A stretch of 64,000 bases of DNA, taken from assembly GCA_938088195.1 (NCBI GenBank), contig CALKEO010000037.1, forward strand, positions 19,667 to 83,666, given 5' to 3'. This document shows, piece by piece, positions 17,880-27,573 of the stretch. Position 1 is the stretch's first letter; each line of letters opens with the position of its first letter. Source of the stretch: an uncultured Flavobacteriaceae bacterium. Its GTDB lineage: Bacteria; Bacteroidota; Bacteroidia; Flavobacteriales; Flavobacteriaceae. A program made the translations under genes and the position numbers. A model generated the notes under the pieces. That model was not told where the DNA came from. It ran no database searches and saw nothing but the letters and a program-made list of their open reading frames with translations.

Positions 17880-18923
17880 CTATTTTTCAAGAATCAAAAA
17901 CTTATCATCCATCACATTTCCAGTTAAGATTAGTTTTCCCAATGTAGCAGCCACACTAGATCCAGACATTAAATCACCTTTTTCAATATAAATTTGTTCG
18001 ACATTATATTGCCCTTTTTTTTCATAATTAATTTTAATAAGCTCGGAGGGAGATATTTTTGTAATGCCACTTGAGTATAAATTAAAATGTAACAAACTAG
18101 GATGTGCTCCTATCCAAAGATTGTTTTCAGAATCAAACTCAATATTATCAACTCCAGTGTTACAATAGATATCCTCAATAAAGGTTAGGGAATTATCAAT
18201 ATTTTTCTTAAAAACTTTTACTAAAAATTTTCTAACAGAGGCTACAAAAATTAAATTTCTCTTATAGTCAAAGTTTATACCATTTGCAAATGCAATGTTA
18301 TTGGCAACTTTTTTAAAATTGTTACCATCAAAGTAAACTACATTTGAAAGACATAAGCCTAAATAATCTTCAAATAGTCTATTCAAACCGTCCATATACT
18401 TATGATCATTAGTAAAATAAAATTTATTTTCATCAATTAATACAATATCATTTGGACTAAATATTAATTTATGTTTTAATGTTTTTTTATGTATTAGTTC
18501 TGTTCCAATAAGATTAAAAATTTCTATAAATTCTCCGTTTGAAGTGTGATTGATTGCCGCTATTACATGTAAACTATCTTTTTTAAAAATCGATATTCCG
18601 TGTGGAGCAAAGGGAGTTTTAAAATTTTTAGTAAGATTAATCAAATCATATTTTTTATTCTTAAGATTTAAAAAATATAAATTTCCATATTCCTGTTTAA
18701 AATTTGGAAAACTTTTCCTTTCTGTTGAGGAAATTATGGCAAAACTATCTTTTTTACTTATCGTGATATCTTCAGTTCCTTTTAATTTTATTTCTTTTAA
18801 TACTTGACCGTCAAATTTGTTGTCAATGGTTTTGAAAAATCCTGTACTCCAAAATGTATAAATGATAAATGATAATAGTGATAATATTGAAAAGGTAAAT
18901 AAAGATTTAAAACTTTTATTCAT
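17880..18923 (-). CDS. Paraoxonase/arylesterase-like six-bladed propeller protein
   Basis: The protein has an N-terminal hydrophobic anchor (about residues 8-25) and a propeller domain like that of PON-family lactonases. The likely calcium ligands and catalytic residues of PON1 have counterparts: GTEDITI (Glu-Asp), APHGIS and INH (the two histidines), SPNDIV (Asn), FANGIN (Asn) and VDNIEFD (Asp-Asn). That makes an active calcium-dependent lactonase or esterase plausible; the substrate is unknown. The ORF track starts at a TTG (18929), but the ATG at 18923 is better and overlaps the stop of the upstream lipoprotein gene by 8 bp, suggesting translational coupling. Confidence 0.78.
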   Translation of the reverse strand: MNKSFKSLFTFSILSLLSFIIYTFWSTGFFKTIDNKFDGQVLKEIKLKGTEDITISKKDSFAIISSTERKSFPNFKQEYGNLYFLNLKNKKYDLINLTKNFKTPFAPHGISIFKKDSLHVIAAINHTSNGEFIEIFNLIGTELIHKKTLKHKLIFSPNDIVLIDENKFYFTNDHKYMDGLNRLFEDYLGLCLSNVVYFDGNNFKKVANNIAFANGINFDYKRNLIFVASVRKFLVKVFKKNIDNSLTFIEDIYCNTGVDNIEFDSENNLWIGAHPSLLHFNLYSSGITKISPSELIKINYEKKGQYNVEQIYIEKGDLMSGSSVAATLGKLILTGNVMDDKFLILEK

Positions 18924-20523
18924 CTTCAAGTATTATTTTTTCTTCCAAAATCCAATTTGCTCTAATAATAATTTTTTCATCATAATGATATATTTTCTCT
19001 GGGAAAACTTTATTTAAAAAATTACCCGTATCCCACTTTTCATTATTATTTTCATCAAAAATTATCTTTAAATAATATTGGGCCGGATTTAAATTTTCAA
19101 AAATACAGGCATCTAAATTGGATTTCAATATTTTTTCTCTTACTACTTTTCCTTCAAAATCCGTTAATTGAACTATAATAGGGTAACTTTTTTGATTTTG
19201 TATGGCGAGCTTAAGTAATCCATAGTCAGACCTACTTTTAGTAGAGAGATCATAAGAAAGGGTGTCGTTTACAGATCCCAGGAAATCTTCTAATGCATTA
19301 GGAAGTAATAATAATTTGTAGTCATCATTAGGAAGCAGTTCAAAATTAAAAACTACGTCAAAATTATTTTCATCAATTTTAGTTTCAAAAGGAATTGAAA
19401 TAGAGTCTTTATTCAAAATAGAAATTTGATTATTTTCAATTTTTTGAATAGGGATGTTACTAAATAATTTAAATGTTTCATTTAAGTCTATAGAACCATT
19501 ATTTGATGAAGTAATTATTAATGAATCTTTTTCTTTTTCTTTAAAATATACAGTATGTAATTCATTTTTAGTTTTACTCTTTACAACAAACCTTAGCGAA
19601 TCATATTTTATATTACTGAACCAATAATTTAAAGTATCTGTTTCCTTACTTTTAGTTAAGATTGATTTAAAAGGACTTTGGAAACTATCAATCAGTTCAA
19701 TTTTAACATCCTGGTATTTTCCTTTAAAACCAAATGCAATATTATTATTACTTTGAATAAAAGGCTTAAAACTTTTAAAAATAATTTCCTCCTTAAAAAT
19801 CTCTAGATTAATTTCTTTGTCGTAGGGAATTTCGATAAAATTTTTCATAAACCCTATCTCTTCAAAATCAGGATTAAACTTATAGTCATTATTTGAATCA
19901 TTTAGACCTATCAATAAGTACTTTCCTTTTTTTAAGTTACTAATTTCAAAATAAGTGCTATCTAAAGTGCTTCCAACATAAGTTGGAATTGAATTATATA
20001 TAATTGAGTCAGAAAAATTTTCATCAAAAGGATAAAGAAGAATACTGATGAATTTTTCATCCTCTCTTTTAAAAGAATTTTTAATATTTCCAGAAATTTT
20101 TAAAGAATCTATATAATTCCCCGTAGAAAAAACATATTTAAAAAAAGGTAATACATTTCCTTCATTATTGTCGATGACACTTTGTCCAAAATTGAAAACA
20201 TATGTTTGTTGTCTGGGTAAAGTGTCATTAATATCTATTTGAATGTATTTTGATGCTCCAGACTGAGGAGAAATTGAATATAATGATTTTTCAATTGGAG
20301 GAGAAACTACTAATTGTTTCCTGAAATCCTCCAATTTTATATATTCATCAAAAAATAAACGAATTCTTTTTTCGTCGAAATTAATTGAATTTTCTTTTGG
20401 GTTGGCATTAACTAAAACAGGTGGAGATTCATCTTTTGGGCCACCCTCTGGGAAACCTCTTTTTGCACAATGTGTAAAAATTACACAGAAACACAAAAAA
20501 AATATAATTTTAGTGTAGTTCAT
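18916..20523 (-). CDS. Ig-like domain lipoprotein
   Basis: This 535-residue protein has a lipoprotein signal (hydrophobic stretch ending FTHCAKRG, with the lipid-bearing cysteine near residue 19). It then has the segment GPKDESPPVLVNANPKENS, typical of an SbsA/Big_5-type Ig-like domain in flavobacterial lipoproteins. The rest is beta-rich, with a C-terminal FDENNNEKWDTGNFLNKVFPE segment like a small carboxypeptidase-regulatory-type fold. The role is unknown; cell-envelope localisation is inferred from the lipobox. It is the first gene of a two-gene operon with the paraoxonase-like gene. Confidence 0.75.
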   Translation of the reverse strand: MNYTKIIFFLCFCVIFTHCAKRGFPEGGPKDESPPVLVNANPKENSINFDEKRIRLFFDEYIKLEDFRKQLVVSPPIEKSLYSISPQSGASKYIQIDINDTLPRQQTYVFNFGQSVIDNNEGNVLPFFKYVFSTGNYIDSLKISGNIKNSFKREDEKFISILLYPFDENFSDSIIYNSIPTYVGSTLDSTYFEISNLKKGKYLLIGLNDSNNDYKFNPDFEEIGFMKNFIEIPYDKEINLEIFKEEIIFKSFKPFIQSNNNIAFGFKGKYQDVKIELIDSFQSPFKSILTKSKETDTLNYWFSNIKYDSLRFVVKSKTKNELHTVYFKEKEKDSLIITSSNNGSIDLNETFKLFSNIPIQKIENNQISILNKDSISIPFETKIDENNFDVVFNFELLPNDDYKLLLLPNALEDFLGSVNDTLSYDLSTKSRSDYGLLKLAIQNQKSYPIIVQLTDFEGKVVREKILKSNLDACIFENLNPAQYYLKIIFDENNNEKWDTGNFLNKVFPEKIYHYDEKIIIRANWILEEKIILEDE

Positions 20524-20611
20524 AAATCATCTTGACCTAATGCAAATTAATAATTATTTTAACCTATTTCTATTAAAATGCAATAAATAGAATATATTAA
20601 AATATAACTAC

Positions 20612-20619
20612 TATTTTTG
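20612..20619 (+). promoter_or_regulatory. Promoter -7 box of glyS
   Basis: TATTTTTG matches TAnnTTTG and ends only five bases before the ATG at 20625, so the transcript would have almost no leader. No clear -33 box is seen. Confidence 0.5.
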
Positions 20620-20624
20620 TTCTC

Positions 20625-22148
20625 ATGTCTCAAGAAGAAAAATTTAAAAAGGTTATTTCTCACGCTAAAGAGTATGGATTTGTTTTTCAGTCTAGTGAAA
20701 TTTATGATGGATTAAGTGCCGTTTATGATTATGGTCAAAATGGTTTAGAACTTAAAAATAATATTAAGTCTTATTGGTGGAAAGCAATGGTTCAGTTAAA
20801 TGAAAATATTGTTGGTTTAGATTCTTCAATTTTAATGCATCCTAAAGTCTGGAAAGCCTCAGGACATGTAGATGCTTTTAATGATCCTTTGATTGATAAT
20901 AAAGATTCAAAAAAAAGATACAGAGCAGATGTATTGATTGAAGATTATATTGCTAAAATTGAATCTAAAGTTCAAAAAGAAATATTGAAAGCAAAAAAGA
21001 GATTTGGTGATAAATTTGATAAAGATGAGTTTTTATCTACCAACAATAGAGTTGTTCAATATCAAGACAAAATTAAATCCATTCATTTATCTTTTTCTAA
21101 TGCACTTGAGAAAGATGACTTGTTGGCTTTAAAAAAAATAATTGATGATTTAGAAATAGCTTGTCCTATTTCAGGATCTAAAAACTGGACGGAAATCAAA
21201 CAATTTAACTTAATGTTTGGAACAAAGTTAGGAGCTTCATCAGATTCGTCTATGGATCTTTATTTGCGACCAGAAACAGCTCAAGGAATTTTTGTAAATT
21301 TTTTAAATGTTCAGAAAACTAGTAGATTAAAAATACCATTTGGAATTGCTCAAATTGGTAAAGCTTTTCGAAATGAAATTGTTGCTAGACAATTCATTTT
21401 CAGAATGAGAGAGTTTGAACAAATGGAAATGCAATTTTTCATAAAACCTGGTACGCAAAAAGAATGGTATGAAAAATGGAAAGAGAAAAGAATGAAATGG
21501 CATTTATCTTTGGGTATAGAAAAAGAAAATTATAGATTTCACGATCATGAAAAATTAGCTCATTACGCAGACGCGGCATGTGACATAGAGTTTAATTTTC
21601 CTTTCGGATTTAAAGAGCTTGAGGGAATTCACTCAAGAACTGACTTTGATTTAGCTAATCACGAAAAATTTTCTTCAAAAAAACTAAGATATTATGACAC
21701 TCAGAATAACGAGAGCTACATTCCATATGTTTTAGAAACTTCAATTGGTGTGGATAGGATGTTTTTAGCAGTTTTTTCCAATTCTCTATGTGAAGAAAAA
21801 TTAGAGGACAATTCCTCGAGAATTGTACTTAAACTACCACCAATTTTAGCACCAATCAAAGTAGCAGTTTTGCCATTAATTAAAAAAGATGGATTACCTA
21901 AAGTTGCAAGAGAGCTTTTAGATAAATTAAAGCTAAAGTATCCTGTGAGTTATGATGAAAAAGATGCTATTGGAAGAAGGTACAGAAGACAAGATGCATT
22001 AGGGACACCTTTGTGCATAACAATTGATCATCAATCTAAAGATGATAATACTTTTACTTTAAGAGATAGAGATTCTATGACTCAAGTTAGATTAAATGAG
22101 AAAGAGTTAATAAAGGAAATCGAATCCAAGTTACTCGTTAAATTTTAA
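20625..22148 (+). CDS. glyS: Glycine--tRNA ligase, single-chain class II type
   Basis: The enzyme charges tRNA-Gly. The 507-residue protein is the alpha2-type GlyRS found in Bacteroidota, eukaryotes and archaea, not the bacterial alpha2beta2 type. Class II motif 2 is seen in FRNEIVARQFIFRMREFEQMEMQFF (about residues 243-268), and motif 3 in the segment ETSIGVDRMFLAVF (about 370). A C-terminal anticodon-binding domain starts with LAPIKVAVLPL. The stop codon shares its last base with the xth start (TAATG). Confidence 0.95.
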   Translation: MSQEEKFKKVISHAKEYGFVFQSSEIYDGLSAVYDYGQNGLELKNNIKSYWWKAMVQLNENIVGLDSSILMHPKVWKASGHVDAFNDPLIDNKDSKKRYRADVLIEDYIAKIESKVQKEILKAKKRFGDKFDKDEFLSTNNRVVQYQDKIKSIHLSFSNALEKDDLLALKKIIDDLEIACPISGSKNWTEIKQFNLMFGTKLGASSDSSMDLYLRPETAQGIFVNFLNVQKTSRLKIPFGIAQIGKAFRNEIVARQFIFRMREFEQMEMQFFIKPGTQKEWYEKWKEKRMKWHLSLGIEKENYRFHDHEKLAHYADAACDIEFNFPFGFKELEGIHSRTDFDLANHEKFSSKKLRYYDTQNNESYIPYVLETSIGVDRMFLAVFSNSLCEEKLEDNSSRIVLKLPPILAPIKVAVLPLIKKDGLPKVARELLDKLKLKYPVSYDEKDAIGRRYRRQDALGTPLCITIDHQSKDDNTFTLRDRDSMTQVRLNEKELIKEIESKLLVKF

Positions 22149-22912
22149 TGAAAATTTTCTCCTATAATGTTAATGGAATAAGAGCCGCTGTTAAAAAAGG
22201 TTTTGTAGATTGGTTAAATGAAAATAATCCTGACATTATATGTCTTCAAGAAATTAAAGCCAATAAGGATCAGTTAGATTTAAAATTATTCGAAAAAATA
22301 GGTTATAAATATAATTATTGGTTTTCAGCTCAAAAAAAAGGGTACAGTGGCGTGGCTATACTTTCAAAACAAAGACCTATTAATGTAAATTATGGGACTG
22401 GAATTGAACATATGGACTTTGAGGGCAGAAATTTAAGAATAGACTTTGAAAAATTTTCAGTAATGAGTTTGTACTTGCCTTCAGGAACTAACATTAAAAG
22501 ACTTGGTTATAAATTTAAGTATATGGAAGAATTTCATAATTATATTATGGAATTAAAAAAATCATATCCTAATTTAATAATTTGCGGGGACTATAATATA
22601 TGTCATGAATCTATAGATATTCATGATCCAATTAGAAATGCTAAAGTTTCAGGTTTTTTACCTGAGGAAAGACTATGGATAACTAATTTCATTAAATCAG
22701 GATTTGTAGATTCTTTTAGATATTTAAATCCAGATCCTAATCAGTATAGTTGGTGGAGTTACAGAGCAAATTCTAGGTCAAACAATAAGGGCTGGAGGAT
22801 TGATTACAACATGGTTAGCAGTACCTTAAAGTCTAAAATTAAGTCTTCTTACATACTTAATCAGGCTTTTCATTCAGATCATTGCCCAATCGCTGTAGAA
22901 TTAAAAATATAA
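22148..22912 (+). CDS. xth: Exodeoxyribonuclease III (xth family AP endonuclease)
   Basis: The enzyme repairs abasic sites in DNA. The 254-residue protein has the EEP nuclease motifs: SYNVNGIRAA at the N-terminus, CLQEIKA with the metal-binding Glu (about residue 37), the active-site CGDYNICH (about 145), RIDYN and the C-terminal SDHCPI with the catalytic histidine. Its length is normal. It overlaps the glyS stop codon by one base, so translation may be coupled. Confidence 0.93.
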   Translation: MKIFSYNVNGIRAAVKKGFVDWLNENNPDIICLQEIKANKDQLDLKLFEKIGYKYNYWFSAQKKGYSGVAILSKQRPINVNYGTGIEHMDFEGRNLRIDFEKFSVMSLYLPSGTNIKRLGYKFKYMEEFHNYIMELKKSYPNLIICGDYNICHESIDIHDPIRNAKVSGFLPEERLWITNFIKSGFVDSFRYLNPDPNQYSWWSYRANSRSNNKGWRIDYNMVSSTLKSKIKSSYILNQAFHSDHCPIAVELKI

Positions 22913-22915
22913 AAT

Positions 22916-23950
22916 ATGAAATACACTTATTTGCCAAATACAAAAATTAAAGTTAGTAAGATTTGTTTGGGAACAATGACATATGGCAATCAAAATAGCA
23001 TAAAGGAATCAGAGGAACAAATGGATTATGCTTTAGAAAATGGTGTTAATTTTTTTGATACTGCAGAACTTTATCCCGTACCTGCTAGTGCTGAAAGGTA
23101 TGCAGATACTGAAAAAATTATTGGTGCTTGGATGAAAAAAAAATCTAGTAGAGACAAAATCATTCTTGCTACAAAGATTGCAGGTCCCGGCGACTATACT
23201 AAACATATTCGAACTACTGGTTTCAGTGAAAAATCGTTATTTGAAGCTGTTGATGGCAGTTTAAAAAGGCTTAAAACCGATTACATTGACTTATATCAAC
23301 TTCACTGGCCAGAAAGATTAACCAATACCTTTGGGCAAAGAGGATACAAATTTAATAAAGATGAAAAATGGGAAGATAATTTTGAAGAGGTTTTAAATTC
23401 ATTAAAAAAATTAATTGATTTAGGTAAAATTAGGAACATAGGATTATCAAATGAAAATCCATGGGGCCTAATGAAATTTTTAGAGTTATCTAATAAAAAT
23501 TTACCTAAAATGATTACAATACAAAATCCTTACTCTTTATTGAACAGACTTTTTGAAGTAGGGAACGCAGAAATTTGCTTGAGAGAAAACACAGGACTTC
23601 TTGCTTATTCACCGCTAGGTTTTGGAGTATTAAGCGGGAAATATTTAAATGGAAAAATTCCAGAGGACAGCAGACTTAAACTTTTCCCAAACTTAAGTAG
23701 ATTTGCTGGACAGCAATCAATGAAGGCAACTGAAAAGTACATGAAAATTTCTCAAGAATATGGCATTTCATTGACTCACATTTCTTTGGCTTTTGTTAAT
23801 TCTCGTCCATTTGTAACAAGTAATATTATTGGAGCTTCAAAGCTTGAACAATTAAAAGAGAATATCGGTAGTATAAATGTAAATTTAAGTAAAGAGATTT
23901 TAGACGAAATTGAAAAAATTCATTCTTTAATACCTAACCCTGCTCCTTAA
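22916..23950 (+). CDS. Aldo/keto reductase, Tas-like
   Basis: This 344-residue NADPH-dependent oxidoreductase resembles E. coli Tas. Catalytic residues of the family are seen: Asp and Tyr in FFDTAELYP, Lys in ATKIAGP, and His in LYQLHWPER. The N-terminal FLGTMTYG-like segment (CLGTMTYGNQ) and the C-terminal NIIGASKLEQLKENI cofactor segment fit as well. The substrate is unknown. The gene is three bases after xth and overlaps the convergent radA by 17 bp at the 3' end. Confidence 0.9.
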   Translation: MKYTYLPNTKIKVSKICLGTMTYGNQNSIKESEEQMDYALENGVNFFDTAELYPVPASAERYADTEKIIGAWMKKKSSRDKIILATKIAGPGDYTKHIRTTGFSEKSLFEAVDGSLKRLKTDYIDLYQLHWPERLTNTFGQRGYKFNKDEKWEDNFEEVLNSLKKLIDLGKIRNIGLSNENPWGLMKFLELSNKNLPKMITIQNPYSLLNRLFEVGNAEICLRENTGLLAYSPLGFGVLSGKYLNGKIPEDSRLKLFPNLSRFAGQQSMKATEKYMKISQEYGISLTHISLAFVNSRPFVTSNIIGASKLEQLKENIGSINVNLSKEILDEIEKIHSLIPNPAP

Positions 23951-25298
23951 ATAAATTTTTAATCACCTCTTCAATTTTAGAGTATTGTAGAATTTTAATG
24001 TTTTTGGGATTTTTAGAAATTTTTGTTGCAGAACTTGCTATTAAAAATTTAAATCCAAGTTTTTCTGCTTCATTTATCCTTTGATCGATTTTTGAAATAT
24101 TTCTAAGCTCACCTGATAAACCAACCTCTGCTGCAAAACAAATTCCTTTTGGAATTGGGATATTAATATTACTTGATAATATTGCTGCAACTACAGCTAA
24201 ATCTATTGCAGGATCTTCAATTTTTATTCCTCCCGTTATATTTAAAAATACATCTTTTGTTCCTAAATTAAAGCCAGCTTTCTTTTCCAGAACAGCTAAA
24301 AGCATGTTGAGTCTTTTTGAATTAAATCCAGTTGTACTTCTTTGTGGGGTTCCATAAACAGCTGTACTTACCAAGGCTTGAATTTCGATCATTATTGGTC
24401 TAATTCCCTCAATTGTTGCAGAAATAGCATTTCCACTTAAAGGATCTTTATTGTTTGAGATCAGTAACTCACTAGGATTATTAACTTGTTTTAATCCATC
24501 GTTTAACATTTCATAAATTCCTATTTCTGCTGTTGATCCAAATCTATTTTTCTTAGATCTTAAAATTCTATAAATATGATTTCTATCTCCTTCAAATTGT
24601 AAAACAACATCAACCATATGTTCTAAAATTTTTGGTCCAGCAATACCACCGTCCTTAGTAATGTGACCAACAATAACAAAAGGAAGGTTAGTTTTTTTAG
24701 CATATTTTAAGAAATGTGATGTAGATTCTTTAATTTGCGAAACACTTCCGGGGCTATTGTCAATCGAATCAGTTTGCAGAGTTTGAACAGAGTCTACAAT
24801 AACTATTTCAGGGTTTATTAAGTTAATTTCAGTAATAATTTTTTCAACATTTGTTTCATTCAATATGAAACATAATTCTGAGTTAGAATTAATTCTATCT
24901 GCTCTTCGCTTAATTTGTTGTTGACTTTCTTCTCCAGTCACATATAAAACTTTAATATTTAATAGCAGAGATATTTGTAATAATAATGTGGACTTTCCAA
25001 TGCCAGGCTCTCCACCAATTAGCACTAAGGATCCAGGGACTATCCCTCCACCTAAAACTCTATTGAGCTCTGAATCTTTTAAATCAATTCTTGGATTATT
25101 TGATGTGTCAATATCATTTATTTTAATAGGTTTTGATGAAGACTGGCTCTTAGTTAATCCGATGGAAACTGTTTTTGGATTTTGCACAACTTCCTCAACT
25201 AATGAGTTCCATTCTTTACAAGCACTACATTGTCCAAGCCATTTAGGATATTTAGCTCCACAGTTTTGACAAAAAAAGGCCGTTTTAAGTTTAGACAT
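23934..25298 (-). CDS. radA: DNA repair protein RadA
   Basis: RadA is a RecA-like ATPase that drives branch migration in recombination. The 454-residue protein has the N-terminal zinc finger CQNCGAKYPKWLGQCSACKEW, Walker A GEPGIGKST (about residue 94), the RadA-specific KNRFG motif (about 250) and the C-terminal Lon-protease-like domain (about 280-454). The length is normal. It is the last gene of a leftward run panC-panD-flippase-radA, in the order I expect in flavobacteria. Confidence 0.96.
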   Translation of the reverse strand: MSKLKTAFFCQNCGAKYPKWLGQCSACKEWNSLVEEVVQNPKTVSIGLTKSQSSSKPIKINDIDTSNNPRIDLKDSELNRVLGGGIVPGSLVLIGGEPGIGKSTLLLQISLLLNIKVLYVTGEESQQQIKRRADRINSNSELCFILNETNVEKIITEINLINPEIVIVDSVQTLQTDSIDNSPGSVSQIKESTSHFLKYAKKTNLPFVIVGHITKDGGIAGPKILEHMVDVVLQFEGDRNHIYRILRSKKNRFGSTAEIGIYEMLNDGLKQVNNPSELLISNNKDPLSGNAISATIEGIRPIMIEIQALVSTAVYGTPQRSTTGFNSKRLNMLLAVLEKKAGFNLGTKDVFLNITGGIKIEDPAIDLAVVAAILSSNINIPIPKGICFAAEVGLSGELRNISKIDQRINEAEKLGFKFLIASSATKISKNPKNIKILQYSKIEEVIKNLFKEQG

Positions 25299-25304
25299 CT
25301 ATAA

Positions 25305-26255
25305 TTAAATCTTTGTAAGGGTTTTTTTATTTAAGATAGGTAAAAAAACAAAAGATAAAGAACCAAAAAAAACTATCATTAATGTTTGTGATGTCCACAC
25401 AATCCAACCAAATGCAATGGAAGCTTCATAAGAAACTTCGTATTGATTTAAAATAGCTGCAATAGCCAAGGGATAAGCCCCGATACCACCATTTGTGAGT
25501 GACATTGCAATTGCACCCGCCACAAATGCAACAAAAAGAGGTTCAAACCCCAAATTGTATGTTTCAGGAATACTAAATTTAACAATATAAAACATAAAAA
25601 AATAAGAGAACCAAATAAAAATTGTATGACTAAAAAATAAAATTTTATTTCCCATTTTAGATATGGAAAAAACCCCTTTTTTGAGTCCATTTAAAAATTT
25701 AAAAATATTTTTGAAAAGACCTTTTTTTTCAATAGTCTTAAAAATAAATAAATAAAATAAAGCAAAAAGTAGTATGTAAAATAAAAAATAAAAATTCAGT
25801 GAAAATTTTGGTATTTCAATTTTTGTAGAAATTAATAGCCCTGTAAAAATAAAACTCAATAAAATTAAAACGTCAAAAATTCTTTCGGTAATAATAGTTC
25901 CAAACCCCTTTTCAAACGGAATTTTTTCATAATAACGCATGACGGAGGCTCTTAAAACTTCTCCAGATCTAGGGATTCCTAGGTTGGAAAAAAAACAAGC
26001 GAATACAGACATTATTGAATTCAATGTGCCAGGATGATAGCCTAATGGTATTAGTAAATATTTCCAACGAAAAGCTCTTGATAAATGACTTAAAATTCCA
26101 AAAAAAATTGAAAGTAAAACAAATTTATAGTCTGCTTTTGAAATGGAATTTAATACACTAATTCTATTTTCCGGTGAGGTGTTTTCATATGAGTAATAAA
26201 CAAGAAGTAAGCCAATTAATAAGGGTAATATTTTTTTTAAAGAATTTCTACCCAT
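25305..26255 (-). CDS. Flippase-like / lysylphosphatidylglycerol synthase TM-region family membrane protein
   Basis: The 316-residue protein has about eight hydrophobic segments and belongs to the UPF0104 / LPG_synthase_TM family. The segment LSHLSRAFRWKYLL (about residue 60) and the C-terminal TNGGIGAYPLAIAAI are typical of that family. The cytosolic aminoacyl-transferase domain of MprF is absent, so synthesis of lysyl-PG is unlikely. A lipid flippase or transport role is possible. It lies between radA (6 bp downstream) and panD (2 bp upstream). Confidence 0.82.
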   Translation of the reverse strand: MGRNSLKKILPLLIGLLLVYYSYENTSPENRISVLNSISKADYKFVLLSIFFGILSHLSRAFRWKYLLIPLGYHPGTLNSIMSVFACFFSNLGIPRSGEVLRASVMRYYEKIPFEKGFGTIITERIFDVLILLSFIFTGLLISTKIEIPKFSLNFYFLFYILLFALFYLFIFKTIEKKGLFKNIFKFLNGLKKGVFSISKMGNKILFFSHTIFIWFSYFFMFYIVKFSIPETYNLGFEPLFVAFVAGAIAMSLTNGGIGAYPLAIAAILNQYEVSYEASIAFGWIVWTSQTLMIVFFGSLSFVFLPILNKKTLTKI

Positions 26256-26257
26256 TC

Positions 26258-26605
26258 TTAATTAAGAAAGTTGTTTTCATTTGGAAAAATTAAAGTTGGA
26301 TTAAATTTTTCAGCTTCTGAAATACTCATTCTTGCGTAACTAATAATAATTATTTTATCACCCTTTTGAACCTTTCTTGCAGCAGGGCCATTAAGTGTAA
26401 CTTCTCCACTATTTTGTTTTCCTTTAATCACATATGTTTCTAATCTTTCTCCATTATTAATATTAACTATTTGAACCTTTTCACCAATAATAAGATTTGA
26501 GGCTTTAATTAAACTTTCGTCTATAGTAATACTACCAATATAATTTAAGTCACAACTTGTAACAGTAGCTTTATGGATTTTTGATTTTAACACTTCAATT
26601 TGCAT
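26258..26605 (-). CDS. panD: Aspartate 1-decarboxylase PanD
   Basis: PanD makes beta-alanine for pantothenate synthesis. It is made as a proenzyme that cleaves itself to form a pyruvoyl group; the cleavage site is visible as [10 protein letters not shown] (Gly-Ser, about residues 24-25). Other conserved segments are [20 protein letters not shown] and [21 protein letters not shown]. The 115 residues match the normal length. panC, whose product is used together with beta-alanine, lies 14 bases upstream. Confidence 0.96.
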   Translation of the reverse strand: MQIEVLKSKIHKATVTSCDLNYIGSITIDESLIKASNLIIGEKVQIVNINNGERLETYVIKGKQNSGEVTLNGPAARKVQKGDKIIIISYARMSISEAEKFNPTLIFPNENNFLN

Positions 26606-26619
26606 TGAGCAAATATAAA

Positions 26620-27468
26620 TTAATTCAATAAAATGTTGTCAATTAATCTTATATCATTTACCCTAACACAGATAAATGCCCTATATGTATTTTTAGGATT
26701 TATTTCACTTTGAATTTTTAGAGTGCTAGCATCAGCTATTTCTAAGTATTCTAGCTGAAAATTTTTCTTTTTATTTATGTTGTTTTTAATTTCTTTTTTA
26801 GTTGAAATTAAATTTGATGTATTAAAATTATTTTTTAATTGGATTAAGCTTTTGTAAATAATATATGAATCGTTTCTTTCACTATTGCTCAGGAAATTAT
26901 TTCTCGAACTAAGAGCCAGCCCGTTTTTTTCTCTTACAGTAGGGCAAATATTCAAGTTAACATTAATTTTTTCTAAAGAAATCAGTTTTTTGATTATTTG
27001 GGTTTGTTGATAGTCTTTTTCCCCAAAATAAACATTGTTAGGCTTGAATAAACTTAACAATTTTGATACAATAGTCGCAACCCCGCTAAAATGATTTTTT
27101 CTAAATCTACCCTCTAATTCATTTTCAATGGTTTTAAAATCGTATTTTTTTATTTTTGGATTTTCACCATAAATTTCAAATTCATTTGGACTAAATATTT
27201 CAATACTTTTAGAGATTTTTTTAATCAAGAGTTCATCATTTTTTAAATTTTTAGGGTAATTAATTAAATCATTAGAGTTATTAAATTGAGTTGGATTTAT
27301 AAAGATGCTTACCCAAACCACATCATTTTCATTAAAAGCTTTTTCGATTAAGGAAAGATGACCTCTGTGTAAAGCTCCCATAGTTGGCACTAATCCAATA
27401 CGTTGTTTTTTAAAAATAGATTGAGATATTTTATTTTCAACATTAATTTTTTTAAAATATGTAGGCAT
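26620..27468 (-). CDS. panC: Pantothenate synthetase PanC
   Basis: PanC joins pantoate and beta-alanine with ATP. The 282-residue protein has the nucleotide-binding motif [14 protein letters not shown] (HxGH form, about residues 27-40), [18 protein letters not shown] (about 150) and SSRNNFLS. It is paired with panD in one operon. panB and panE are not in the window. Confidence 0.95.
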   Translation of the reverse strand: MPTYFKKINVENKISQSIFKKQRIGLVPTMGALHRGHLSLIEKAFNENDVVWVSIFINPTQFNNSNDLINYPKNLKNDELLIKKISKSIEIFSPNEFEIYGENPKIKKYDFKTIENELEGRFRKNHFSGVATIVSKLLSLFKPNNVYFGEKDYQQTQIIKKLISLEKINVNLNICPTVREKNGLALSSRNNFLSNSERNDSYIIYKSLIQLKNNFNTSNLISTKKEIKNNINKKKNFQLEYLEIADASTLKIQSEINPKNTYRAFICVRVNDIRLIDNILLN

Positions 27469-27521
27469 TTAATAAAATTTTAACACGCTATGTTTCATGT
27501 ATTTTAGACTAAATCTAACAT

Positions 27522-27529
27522 TATTTTTG
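27522..27529 (+). promoter_or_regulatory. Promoter -7 box of the glycogen-synthase-like gene
   Basis: TATTTTTG matches TAnnTTTG. Transcription would start near 27535, which is where the ORF track begins reading (a TTG). That makes the ATG at 27574 the likely start codon, with a leader of roughly 40 nt. Confidence 0.5.
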
Positions 27530-27573
27530 TAATTTTGCATTCTTTAATAATTGGGTTTAAAAGAAAAGATTTT

